Below are positions 42,850 to 53,988 of a stretch of 64,000 bases of DNA, one piece after another; the first letter of the stretch is position 1, and every line of letters begins with the position of its first letter. Both the position numbers and the translations under genes were made by a program. The stretch covers positions 91,638,649 to 91,702,648 of the forward strand of contig CM019830.1 of assembly GCA_009763385.1 (NCBI GenBank). The letters are read 5' to 3'. This DNA comes from Coix lacryma-jobi var. lacryma-jobi. Its lineage: Eukaryota > Streptophyta > Magnoliopsida > Poales > Poaceae. Below the pieces are notes generated by a model, which saw only the letters and a list, made by a program, of their open reading frames with translations, was not told the origin of the DNA and made no database searches.

Positions 42850-43561
42850 CTGTAGAAACAAAAGGGTTTCAAACTCTCATGAGACAGATATTAAGTTGGC
42901 AAATTTTATAGAAAAGAGACAACTTTTAATTAAGGGGAGGTAATGTAAATGCAAGAATTTAAACATGATGCATGATCGTACTTACGTTCTCACTCACTAC
43001 ATGTCTCGTAAGTCCTAACGTTCTAGTCGGTGGCAAGAACGATCTCTCATGCGTTATCTACACGTTCTACTCGATCGCAAAGTTAGTGTACGTGCAGAAG
43101 ATTCATTTCAGCCCAAAGCAATCCCAATGGTAAAACAACTGAGTATTGGCTAATATGCGCAAAATACATAGAAGCCAACACTAAACACCATGCACCAATA
43201 TAGGAAATACCCTCAAAACATTTATACCCTCGTATGTGTCTGCGTGGAGCTCGCACATACTTGGTATAAGAACTCTCACCTAGACCGACGGTTGGACGGT
43301 CATGCTCTCATATCTCACACAATCATTTTATGCATGTTTTCGCGATCGACGCATTCTCTTTTTCCCGAGAATGGACCAGCAAATAAAGATCCAGCACGAA
43401 GCAAAACCCGAAACCCTATTAGCAGTTAAGCCACCTGATTCCTAATGTAGGCTTAAGGACGAGACTGGGCACACTTAGTATTTAAAATAGTTTTGAAAAT
43501 AGTTTTGGAATACCCAATTTTAGTTCAAAAATAGCTCCTTGCGGATGCAATAACTGGAACC
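42850..43561 (-). other. Leader with putative intron (Tekay-2)
   Basis: A consensus donor (CTAG|GTGAG, intron from 43279) and acceptor (TTTTGTTTCTACAG, ending at 42850) bound a possible 430-nt intron. Its removal would place the extra ORF start codon at the exon boundary. No coding sequence is visible in the leader. Confidence 0.5.
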
Positions 43562-43575
43562 ATGCTCCGATACCA
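43562..43575 (-). other. Primer-binding site, initiator tRNA-Met type (Tekay-2)
   Basis: Minus-strand TGGTATCGGAGCAT lies 2 nt from the 5' LTR and has the standard initiator tRNA-Met primer core. The spacing is the same as in Tekay-1. Confidence 0.9.
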
Positions 43576-44002
43576 GCTGTCGCGGAACCGTCCTGATTAT
43601 AAGGACTCAAGTACAGTCTTCGTCAATTGCGCCTGACATCGACCCGCACTTGAAGCCATATAACCCCTGTAGTCCGGAAATCTCGAAGGATTTCAACATC
43701 GTACAACATACAGGATCGCATCGTTCAAGTATTACATTCGAAAGGATACAACACAGATAAACGAAACCGAATTTAAAACATCAGAATGCGAATTTAAAAC
43801 CGAGTTATTACGGTACCGAATTTAAAGTGTGGAAGCTTAAATAAGTTTTGAAACACGACCACCACACATGTGGTCCAAATAAAACGTTGTTTGATAACTC
43901 CAACTCAACACAACTCACTCCTCCTTTTTCAATTAATGTGCCACTAGAAGTCTCAGACCAGCAAAAGAAAAGAGGAAGCTTCTGGACGACCCTGCCCTGG
44001 GC

Positions 44003-44121
44003 CTACTGCTCATCACCTTCCACTGGGTAGAGGCAGTGCTTACAATAGCCATAGTACACCGAGCCATCTGCAATAAATGGGATAAACCCTGAGTACGGGA
44101 ATGTACTCAGCTAGACTTACC
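44003..44121 (-). other. Putative LTR mini-intron and CxxC micro-exon (Tekay-2, right copy)
   Basis: The donor GTAAGT begins at 44120 and the acceptor TTTATTGCAG ends at 44068; the intron is 53 nt with a hairpin at 44090-44109. The exon (44067-44003) encodes DGSVYYGYCKHCLYPVEGDE and stops. This is the 5' LTR copy, so it would lie in the leader of the element's own RNA if transcription starts upstream. Confidence 0.55.
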
Positions 44122-45064
44122 CGTCCAACTGAAAATATAGACACCAAGGGTATGCAAGGCCATTTTTGGTGGAGATGGGATTTTTAGTTGCGAAAAGCTC
44201 AAAATTAAGATAAGGAGTATTAATGACCTAGGTGAGCTGTCAGTTTTTAGTCGTGTCTCTTATTCTAGGTTTGCACCTGAACTATTCCACACACTTGAGT
44301 CGAATCAAGCAATAACAAAACCATATCCATTTGACTTATCCACATTTTAGTTGAACCTTTAAGCATCACATGGAGTTGTATCGTGGTGAAGCTCGCCATA
44401 GTTTCCCACTAACCGGGGGAGACGGCGACTCGAATCGAATTCCAAACCAGCTGGTGAAAGACCTTTAATACCAGCCCACACTTTCCCCGTCGGGTCCATG
44501 CATTGGGCAAACGCTCGATGCTTGTTCGTGGTGGTAATCGTCGTGGTTCAAGCACGGACCGCCCAATTGGAACCTGGTGATGGCCTCTCGCGGCAGATCA
44601 CATTTCCATATTAGAGGGCGCGACACGGGTCGAAAGCGGCCCGAACAGCTTCTAACCGGCTTCGGGGACGATGATTACAGCACCGACATATCCCTAAGTA
44701 AAAGGGCGCGTTCAAAAATGAACGAGGGCCAACATCGATACAAACCTACACGATCCAATGGACAGACTGCCCCAAGTTCCCAAACTTGTGCCTTGCCTTC
44801 CAGTTGACCGTATTTCATTACTACTCAGGTTCTTTTCCACGATAGCAAAATATAGACAACCGTGATCCGGTAAATAACCACCAGGGGTATTACGGAAACA
44901 TCCTTGACTATCACCTTTATTAAGCAACTAAGCAAATCTACATTATAAAGAAGGAACAGGATAACAAGGCAGGTATGAACAATATTCAAGGAAGGGTAAT
45001 GCAACAGGTAGGATTCAATCAACTCCTATACCTAATGCATCACAATATAAAATACTCAAGTGAA

Positions 45065-45370
45065 TTAATTATAAAAACTGGGAGGCTTAAGGATGCTCCG
45101 GGGCTTGCCTTGAGCGAAGACCGAGGCCTCGTGGGAGGGGCACTCGGGCAAGTTAGTTTCTGTTGTGGGGTCGACCTCCTCGGCTTGATGAAGTTCTGGG
45201 ATCTCCTGCTCGACGTTTGCCTCTTGCTCCTGGTCGGGCCCCGGGGGTGTCGATCCTATTGCATGCGGTAAAGTAAAATAATTAATTAATGTGGGTGCGG
45301 GATGTGGTGGTATGCAAAGCAATGCTTCTTGCAAACCAACAAAGCCAACTTGTTGAACCACTTTTGACAT
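45065..45370 (-). other. LTR-internal acidic ORF (Tekay-2, right copy)
   Basis: This 101-codon frame is nearly identical to 32097-32402, ending LPEC-x2-H ... GKPRSILKP. The palindrome at 45371-45394 sits directly before its start. Confidence 0.4.
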
Positions 45371-48103
45371 TGAGGTAAATACTTATTTACCTCATAAAAC
45401 AAAACCATTATTTTCACTATTTCCTATTTAGAAATTGAAAAGAAACTCAAGTTTGAACTGCAAGTGTATTTTTCTGAACTCAGAAAAATCCACAAAAATT
45501 CTAGGAAGCAACTAACACCAACTGAAGTTCACTGAACAATTTTCAGCACGAAATAAGATACCGAACAGCGGCTACAAAAAGATGAAATACATAGCTCAAA
45601 AAGGTACTTTGAACTAACTCTTCTCCTAAAAAGTGTCAAACAATAGATTTCATAATTTTTCTAGTTTCATCCACTCTTCAACATTCTACTGTAGAAAATA
45701 TACTGTCAGAGCATAGAGCATAAATACACAGATCCACACAAAATAAATAAATCTATCCCAAAATAACCCAATTGAACTACAACCCTGCTGGAAAAGGGTG
45801 CTAAACTTAGTTTCATATTTTTCTCAGATTCTACTCTAAATTTTACATTTATCAAGAAAGTTCCATGAACAGAAACATTATATTATTTCTTACACGAATT
45901 TCCAAAGAAAAATACAGAAAAGTACATTTATACAGTAACTTCACATTTTTCCATACAATAGCCTATGCTTAATATTTTTCTTAGCTTGAACATCACACAC
46001 AGAGACCACACAAAGTTTCCCACATTTTATTTTGACATATAACACACTTTAACACTTATTCAAAGAAAATAGCCAAAAAGAACTTTAAACCATAACAGAA
46101 ACTTTTTCCACATAAATAGGGCCTCATATATTTTTCACAGGTACATAACATGATAATAAACTTACACAACATTTTCCATGAATTAACTCGACCAGAAAAC
46201 TTATATAACCATTTATCTCAACAAAAGCATATAAACTGGATTAAATAAAAACAGCAACTAAAACTTCTACCAAAAATACTTTCATATTTTTCCATGATAG
46301 ATCTACTCATAAACAAGCTAACAAAACTAAAAGCACTTCATTTGAACTTTTAAAACGTGCTACACAAAAATAACAAGCCCTTCTGGAATTTAAAAACAAA
46401 AAGGAAAACATTTAAACTTCCCGGCTCAACTTGCGCAGACCCAGTCTATAGACCGTGAGTGACTGACGCGGGGGACCCATTGGTCAATGGGACCCACCCG
46501 TCAGAGAGAGAAAACAGGGGAAGAGTGTTGACCGCGCGGTTCTCGCCGGCGGCGAGGTCTCCGGCGGCGGGGTGGTGCTCGGTGGGCTCGTCTCGACGAG
46601 GCGCATCGGATGGTGTGGTTGGTTTGGCTAGCGCACGGCCGTAGCGTGCTGGCGGCGAGCGGCGGCGGGCGGCGGCGGCGGGACGCGCGGCTACGCCGTT
46701 TCCGGCGGTTGCCGGCCAAATTAGCGGGGGCGAAGGCTTGCGCGAACCCTAGGTAAGCTACCAGAGGGGTTGGTTCGGCCGGTGAAGCTCCGGTGGAGCT
46801 CGTCCACGTGCGCGGCCATGGCGGCGGCCAGGGTGCTCGGTCGGAGGTGGAAGGGGAGCTACGGGGCGATAGAGAGCTCGCGAACTAGTGTTCTCACCTT
46901 GCCTTTGCTTAGCGAAGCTAGCGAGTGAAGGAGGGAGGCGGAGAAGCTTCGTACTGGGAGGAACAGCCTTGAGCTCCGGACGGCGCCGATGGCGTCCGCG
47001 GTGGGGCTCCTCGTGTTCCGGTGCCGGTGAAGCTCGGCTGAGGGTGTAGATGTGCGCACTGGGTGTCCGAGATGGAGGCGAAGGGATGGTCGGGGTTAAT
47101 CGACCAGCGGTGGCTTGGGGGATTGGGAACGGAGGGAAAAAGTGACGACGGCGAACGGCGGCTGGCACGAGCGTTCGCGCTCGCGTTCGTCCGCAGAGAG
47201 GAAAAGGGTGAGAGCGAGAGCGGGTGCGGGTGTGTGCGCGGGTGAGTGAGGGAGCGAAGGGGTGCTCGGTGTTTTGGTCTTGGCCTTGGCCGGCCGGCGG
47301 TCGTGGCGGGGCCCGGCGTGGCGTGCGGCAGGCGGCGGCACAGCGAGCGAAGGTAGCGCGGCAGGCGAGGCGGAATGGGAGTGGCCGCGCGCGATCGTGG
47401 CGTGATCGAGCGGGCGAAGATCGAGCGGGGAGTGGGCGAGCGGGATACGGCGCAGGCGAAGGCGGCCACGCGGCGGTTGCGGCCGGCGTACGGCGCGGCT
47501 ATGTCAGCGGGCGGCAGAGCGCGGCGCGCGCGGCGCGCGGACGAGCGAGCGAGCAGGCGGGCCGACGCGGGTGCGAGGCTGGGCCGAAAGGCCAGATGGG
47601 CCGAAAGGGGCGCGGGAAGGAAAAATCTTTTCCTTTTTCTTTTTTCAAATTTGTTTCAAACTTTGACCATTCAAAACAGCTTCAAAAACTCCAAACTAGA
47701 CTTTGACCTAAAAATAAAAATAAAAGTTGCTTAAAATAATTTTCTCTGCAACTTTCATATAGAACATTTTTGCTGAAAAGCACTTTTAAAACTTCCACAA
47801 AGATAAAGACAATTTTTGGGACATAAACATTTCGTTTCCCTTGTTTTTATTTGCTAAACAAATTTTGAACTAGGTAGAAATGTCAACATGAAAAGTGTTA
47901 TACTTCATATTCTTTATCTTATAAAGTCATTTGCTAAGACAGAAATCCATTTAAACAATCAAGTCCCAAAAGAGACCAAAATCCAGATAAATAAATCAGA
48001 GACAAAAGCACTTTGATGCACATGAAATGATGCAATGCATTGCTTATGCATTTTAGTAGCTAAAGGTAGTTCCTAATGCAGTGCTTGACACTAGGGTGTC
48101 ACA

Positions 48104-49305
48104 GCTAGCACCCTTTGTGATCTGAGAGTTGGTTTGTATGTCTATGGTTTGGGTTTTAGATCTTCAATGTTCAGACCAAACTATGGATGAACAAAATCTC
48201 TCTCCTGCATAATGTTAGTGGATATATACCCGAAGGATTGCAAGAATTTGAAGCATGGGTTGTTATCCACAACATATGTATTTTGCATCTATGCTAATAA
48301 GGAGATGTTTTTAGGATTACTTTAGCATAGACTAGTATGTGTTGGCTGCACTTTAACATGATTCAAGGCAAAGTATAACTTGCAGTAGAAGACAAAATAA
48401 ATAAACTTTGATACTTACAGTTCTTTCATCCATGATGAATGAGCTGAGTCTTCATTGTGCAAAGTTGTTTGAAGTTCATGTGTCTCTTCATCTCCAGTGT
48501 GAGTTCATCTCTGGACTTTCCCAAATTGATATTGAAAGTTTCCCTGCAGTGGTTAGTCCAACAAAATATCTAACATCCACTATAGCATACTATCGGCTCA
48601 AAAATCAACCTAGACACCATGTCTAATTTGATCTAGGAAGGTATTTTAACTTAATTGCTTAAATTAAAAACCTTTGAAAGCAAGATCACCACTCCTAAAC
48701 TAGGCACCATGCTTAATTTAAGAGATGTATGAAAGTACTCCAAACCTAAACATATAATATAGCGAATGAGGGTAGCATGAAAGTATTATAGAGATTTATT
48801 CAGATGGTGATGAAAGAGCATAATGAGCATATCCTAAAGGTAGGGACAACCAACATAGCAACATGGCAAGAGATATTCTTAGAAGGTTTATTCCCCAAGC
48901 TTGGATTTTGCACGAATTAAGATTGGATGAATGTAATTCAATGTTGCATGATGACTGGTGGGACATACCTTGTGTTTGTTGTTCCTTCGTTCTTTTCTGC
49001 TCCAGACCTGGGAGGGTTAGTGACCAAAAATACCCGAAGGAATATTTTCATAATTATATTTCTATGCTCATTACAAGGACAGTGCAGCAGAAATGTAGGC
49101 ATAGCTAATAACCAGGTGTTATGATGGGATGTAAGGATTCTACTGGTTATAGCTTGCGGCTCATGGGGTAGTGATAGATAAGAGTGGAATTCAAAAACAA
49201 CATTCATAAGAATGAAAACAAAAATGATGAAAAGACTGGAACAAAAAAGGAAAAGATAAAAGTATGATTACAAGGTTAAACTTAAGATGTAAAATGATCT
49301 ACCGT
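48104..49305 (-). other. Element D leader region, no gene seen
   Basis: AT-rich sequence between the Tekay-2 insertion and the element D PBS. The first 5 bases are the second TSD copy (GCTAG). Open frames here are short and without recognisable features. Confidence 0.6.
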
Positions 49306-49323
49306 TCCCCGGCAACGGCGCCA
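49306..49323 (-). other. Primer-binding site, tRNA-Asp type (element D)
   Basis: Minus-strand TGGCGCCGTTGCCGGGGA is a full match to the common tRNA-Asp site, with the 8-nt spacer AGCATTTC to the LTR. Confidence 0.9.
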
Positions 49324-49331
49324 GAAATGCT

Positions 49332-50667
49332 TGTTGGTATAAATTAATGCACACTCTACTTTATCCGCAAGCGCACAGATAAAATCTACCGATGTAGCAC
49401 TTCACCGGAGTAACCCAGTTTTAATATCGAACCCAAAGGAACGGATAGCGATGAGTCTTAAGTGTATAACCCCTGAATAACTAACAAGGACAGAGAAACT
49501 AAAAGTATAGAGGGGATCACTAAGGTTATCTAAATCCAACTTAAGAGTGATACGTTTATTATTCTTAATGGGGAAGTTGTCATAAAAGGTCACAACAGAG
49601 TATGATTCTTTTATGCAAATGTATAGTCCTACCGAGCCTACACATGGGTAAGTGGACTATAGAAGAATCAACAAGGCTATAAGAGTCACCCTTGCGAACT
49701 ACCACTACTACCGGCATTATAGGAGGTAAATATGAGCTATTAAGTCTAAGCACTACGCTTATACTATCCAACTACTCTAACTCTAGAGCGACTAGAATTA
49801 AAGTACTCAAAAGAGAGTCATAAACCTTAAGAACAATAAGAACAATGGCTCAAACTGAAATATAGATGTTGATTACCGAAACAATCGTTGAAGCAAGTCG
49901 ATGAAGAACTTGAATCCACAGGTACAAGATGAAGAAGTTGATCCGACAGGCCAGAGCTTCCTCTTGATCTCTTCCTCTCTCTCTTCTAGTTCTAGAATAA
50001 GACTAGGTTCTAATCCTACTAGAGGGGTATCTAGTCTTCTACTTGAAAGCTAACTCTTGATTACAACTAGATGAACTAGATCCAATTCTAGATGAACTAG
50101 AAGACATTCATCTAGAGGGACCTCTACTTCTACATTGGAACCCTAATTTCTGATGTGGAGATGAATAATGAAGAGGGAGATGCCTGGAGATGGGGGTCTG
50201 GGGCTGCTTATATAGCCCTGAGGGATCAACCGCGGCCGTTGGATCAAACCGACTTAAGGTACGACTGAGATGCATCCTAGAGGTCGGTGGAGGAAGCTTG
50301 CAGAAGACAGAAGCCAGCGGGCCCAGGGGAGACCGACCGGTGGGCCCAGGGGAGACCGACCGGTGGGCCCAGGGGACCGGTCGGTCCCACCTAGAGGTGG
50401 ACCGCGGTGCCCTTTCTCGTGGTGTCTCTATGTGTTCTCTGGAGTCTTCTAGAAGTATCCCGACGTGGCGGTTGCATTATCTCCCGATGGTTTCCTTCTA
50501 TGGGAAGCTATCGGTGCCGATTTCCTGGTTTAGTCCCTGCAGAATCATAACTCACCAAAACTCTTGAAATATTGTCAGTTCAAACCCTAAACCTTTGTTG
50601 GTGATTAAATTCATGCCCTTTTCATATTTATTTATCCTTTAATTTTGATAGATAACCAGCGTCAACA
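49332..50667 (-). repeat. 5' LTR of element D
   Basis: This 1336-bp LTR matches 25070-26385. It has an extra copy of a 23-bp unit containing GACCGACCGGT (50331 and 50354), next to the inverted repeat ACCGGTCGGTC (50376-50386). The TATA box is at 50216-50203 on the minus strand. Confidence 0.93.
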
Positions 50668-50672
50668 CCATC

Positions 50673-51317
50673 CGTCTTCGTCTCTTTCCTTTCTCTTTGC
50701 TAGGGAAAGCAAAGCAATGGTTCTATACCGATCGCAACGCTGTAGACACATGGGACAAGTGTCCCAATGCTTTTCTCGCTAAGTTCTTTCCTATGGGCAA
50801 GACGAATGCTCTGCGCAACAAAATCTCCAGCTTTACGCAACAAGCCAAGGAATCTATTCCCGAGGCTTGGGAGAGGTTGCAAGAGTATGTCGCTGCTTGT
50901 CCGCATCATGGTATGGAGGACAGGCTATTGGTCCAGAACTTCTACCATGGCCTAACCCCACTCTTTAGAAGCCATTTGGATGACGCCGCCGGCGGTGCAT
51001 TCTTTTCTCTGAATGTTGCAGATGCTAAGGCTCTCATAGAGAAGATGGTGTCAAACCAAGGATGGAATGACGAGAGACTGCAGCCCCGTAAGCGAGGTAT
51101 GCATTCGCTTAAGGAGGCCGACATGATCGTGGCCAAGATGGACCTGCTGGCAAAGAAGCTGGACAGCTGTGATAAGATGAACCAACAAGAGAGTGTCCAA
51201 TCTCTGGAATCCTACATGACTTGTGAAATCTGTGGAGAAACTGGACATTATGGGAGCCACTGCCCCGAGCTACATGAAGATTTGAACTTCATCAACAACA
51301 ATAACAGTTTCCGTTAA
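50673..51317 (+). pseudogene. gag: Gag C-terminal part with zinc knuckle (Athila)
   Basis: Gag resumes after the element D TSD, with LGKAKQWFYTDRNAVDTWDK, FFPMGKTNALRNKISSF and YVAACPHHGMEDRL, then a coiled-coil-like segment and a CCHC knuckle (CEICGETGHYGSHC). The frame stops at 51315-51317, after NNNNSFR. Further stops in the next 150 nt suggest decay of the gag-protease link. Confidence 0.9.
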
Positions 51318-51464
51318 CAGAATCAAGGATGGAATCAGCACTCCAATTCTCAAGGTAACAATTCATTCCCTCGCTCTAATTTTCATAATTCTGATAATTT
51401 CTCATTCCTGAAAAATTTAGTTTACTCATAAGGTAAAACTACTGATTTCTTGAAATAGAGTTTA

Positions 51465-52256
51465 ATGGCGAATGATAAAATCCTTGAGAAAATAAATGCT
51501 GAATTGGAAGATTTCTCATCTGCTCTGAAAAATCAACTTAGCTTTAATAAGATGTTAGAAACCCAATTAGCTCAACTTGCTGCTATCATACCATTTTTGA
51601 ATCTGGCAAAATTCCTGCTAAACCTGACATGGAAACTGCAAATATGGTTGAAATAAAACATTTTAACTATTATGAAGATCAAACCATGATTGTTAAAAAG
51701 GGTGATCCTGGTAGTCCCATAATTAGATGCTCAATCTTTGGTGAAGTCTTTAAAAATGCCATGTGTGATTTAGGATCGAGTGTGAACATTCTATCTAAAG
51801 ATTTTTATGAAAACTCATTCTTTCCACCCATGTTATCTACATCTGCCTATGTTGTGCTAGCTGATCAATCCACATGCTATGTAGAAGGAATAGTTAATGA
51901 TTTACCTGTTTCATATTAGAGGCTCCTATGTTCCTGCTGATTTCATAATACTAGATACGGGAAATAGGAAAGATGTGCCTTTAATTTTGGGTAGACCCTT
52001 CTTGAACACTGTTGATGCTTGCATATATGTGGGGAGTGGTAAAATGCAAATGACATTTGGAGGGAGGAAGGAAATATTCTCTTTCTGCCGAGGCCCCGCA
52101 TATGCCGCTAACATGCACGAACAAAACCCGTTGGTACCAAGAAGAGGCGCCCAAGAACAAGGTGGAGCAGAAAGAAAGAACCACCTTCTCCTGAGTTGTG
52201 TGATTCACATAACAAAGGAGAGGTGCGAAAAGAAGAAGAACCCGATGGAGTACTAA
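51465..52256 (+). pseudogene. pro: Protease region (Athila)
   Basis: Two overlapping frames cover it. The first has a gag-linker helix (MANDKILEKINAELEDF), a gap, then GSPIIRCSIFGEVFKNAMCD and LGSSVNILSK, the retropepsin active-site area where DLG replaces the usual DTG/DSG and is normal for this lineage. The second (51897 on) has PADFIILDTG and VPLILGRPFLNTVDACIYVG, the protease end. A frameshift at about 51910 separates them. No RT follows. Confidence 0.75.
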
Positions 52257-53988
52257 GAGAAGAAGTGCCCAAGGAAGAAGATCCACCCGATAAGGATGAA
52301 ACTCCATGGACCTAAGGTATGGTTTTACTTTTAATTTTTATTTCCCTTTTCAAATAAATAACATATGTCATGCATGTAACTAAAAAAATCAGTTATCATT
52401 AGTTATATGCATAGGTATATGTTAACTTAGCTAGAACAATAAAATATGAATAATAGGATAGTTTCCCTTTGCACAACATTAGATAGTTTCCCATTTAATA
52501 AAATGAGAACAAGAGCTCGGACTGAGAAGAAGAAGATCTTTTACCAAGCAAGAAGCCAGCTTGGGGGAGACTACCGCTCCAATAAGGTATGTCTCAAGCC
52601 TACACTTTACATTCAGTTCTTAAATTCTATATCTTTTGAATGTCACATGCTTGCCTAAATAACCATTCCATGAATAAAATTGATAAAATCTGCTGAAACA
52701 AGTTGAAACCTGAATAAGATTTGAAATATGTCATGCAAATGCTATTGTTATGGTTTGAATAACTGGTCTTATCTAAGTTGTAGCTTTTGTGGGTTGCGCA
52801 TGCTTTAACTGAAATCATGCTTAGTGAGTAAAGTTAGTAAGAAATGGAGTAATTCTTTAAACTTGTTAAGGTGAAATTAGGACCTAATCTGGCGGATTTG
52901 TTTCAAAAATTATGAAAACCTTGCTAAAAGTGCCTCCTAGATTTTATCCCATCCCACCACCAGCCAAATATTTGTTAGTCATTAGTCAAAACCACAAAGA
53001 GCTTTGTTTGTGTTGAGCTTTGTTAGACCTCATAGATCTTAGTAGAGAAGCTTATCATATCTTTTGAATCAAGATTCACACACACCCACCATAAATTGCC
53101 TACTTTCCACTTTGGAAGTTTGCAACCATCAAATAAATTGCTTATTCTCTGCACCGGAGATATGCAATACCCTGCCAAACATCCCATTGCTAGCCTTATG
53201 CTTATTCCTACACTGGGAATGACCATTTCTCCCTCTCCCCCCTTTTTGATTTCTGAAATCCTTTCCTATAGATGTCTAGGGAAATCTAGAGCCAAAAAAA
53301 AGAGAGAAAGAGATAGAAAAATGAGCAAAGTAGCTCAAGAGAGGACTATGTCCTGAAGAAAAAAAAGTGAGCAAAGTAGCTCAAAAGAGGACTATGTCCT
53401 AAGAAAATGTGAGGACACATCTTTTGTCTACTCAATATGAATCCAAAAAAAGAGAGAGAGAGAATTATCATTAGCTCTAGACCCCAGAAATTAACTAGGA
53501 AGGATTATGAAATATCTCTCTATACACTTCCACATAACCACACATGCACATCTTGATCAATTTTTATGATTTGCTGCTCCTTATGATCTGAGTGTCTAGC
53601 TTAGCAATAAACATCAGGCAATTTGTTCATGGTTCTTAGCCTACCTATAACTACACATATCATTCTTTAGAAATAGGAGAGGCTACATTTTGGCCTAAGT
53701 GAGGATTTAAACACCATTGAGTGATTGAGTGAATCTTGGAGGACTTAAGAAAGTTGTTATCTTTCGAAAACCTTGAAAAACCTCCAGACAGAATCCTAGT
53801 CAAACCTAAGCAAGATAAAAGTTTCCTATCTACTGCTTTATTTCACTCTTGCATGTTTGAAGTGAAAAGCTATAAGCCCCACATTGCTATGATTAATGAT
53901 ATATGCTAAGTTATTTCTCACTATACAATATGCACTTGCAGACATCTTAAGTTGCTATCCATTTCATGCACAATGCTTAAACCGCATT
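52257..53988 (+). other. 3' untranslated region of Athila, polymerase absent
   Basis: AT-rich, without RT, RNase H or integrase motifs in any frame that I can find. It contains a two-copy tandem repeat at 53322-53409. Confidence 0.65.
53322..53409. repeat. Two-copy 46-bp tandem repeat
   Basis: TGAGCAAAGTAGCTCA starts at 53322 and again at 53368, followed each time by an AGAGGACTATGTCCT segment. Both parts are themselves partly palindromic (GAGC-N6-GCTC; AGGACTATGTCCT). Confidence 0.7.

Larger units (their letters stand above)
30610..48103 (-). mobile_element. Tekay-2: complete but inactivated Ty3/gypsy chromovirus
   Basis: LTRs at 30610-34976 and 43578-48103 are flanked by perfect TSDs GCTAG (30605-30609 and 48104-48108). 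The order on the minus strand is LTR, PBS for initiator tRNA-Met, leader, extra ORF with H3-like tail, gag, protease, RT, RNase H, integrase, chromodomain, PPT, LTR. A solo LTR (35096-37147) interrupts the chromodomain. As far as I can trace, the coding frames have no frameshift; they are broken by seven nonsense codons that are each one C-to-T step from a sense codon. The LTRs differ in sequence family from Tekay-1 but share several conserved blocks. Confidence 0.95.
43578..48103 (-). repeat. 5' LTR of Tekay-2
   Basis: This 4526-bp LTR has its terminal hairpin at 48086-48101 and a CpG-dense island at about 46430-47625 (480-1670 nt from its start, the expected promoter half). It matches 30610-34976 and is followed by the second TSD copy. 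Confidence 0.95.
25070..50667 (-). mobile_element. Element D: largely non-coding LTR retrotransposon
   Basis: Minus-strand element with LTRs 25070-26385 and 49332-50667. Perfect 5-bp TSDs (CCATC at 25065-25069 and 50668-50672) sit inside the Athila gag gene. A tRNA-Asp type PBS lies beside the right LTR and a PPT beside the left. Its own internal part (26386-30609 plus 48109-49331, about 5.4 kb) has only two short protease-like fragments and no polymerase, so it is non-autonomous. Tekay-2 is inserted at 30610-48103. The PBS and PPT styles place it with Athila/Tat elements. Confidence 0.9.

Noticed and set aside
48104..49305. A possible host gene fragment in the element D leader
   Set aside because: Short frames only, no domain or splice pattern, and the segment is bounded by element D PBS and the Tekay-2 target duplication.
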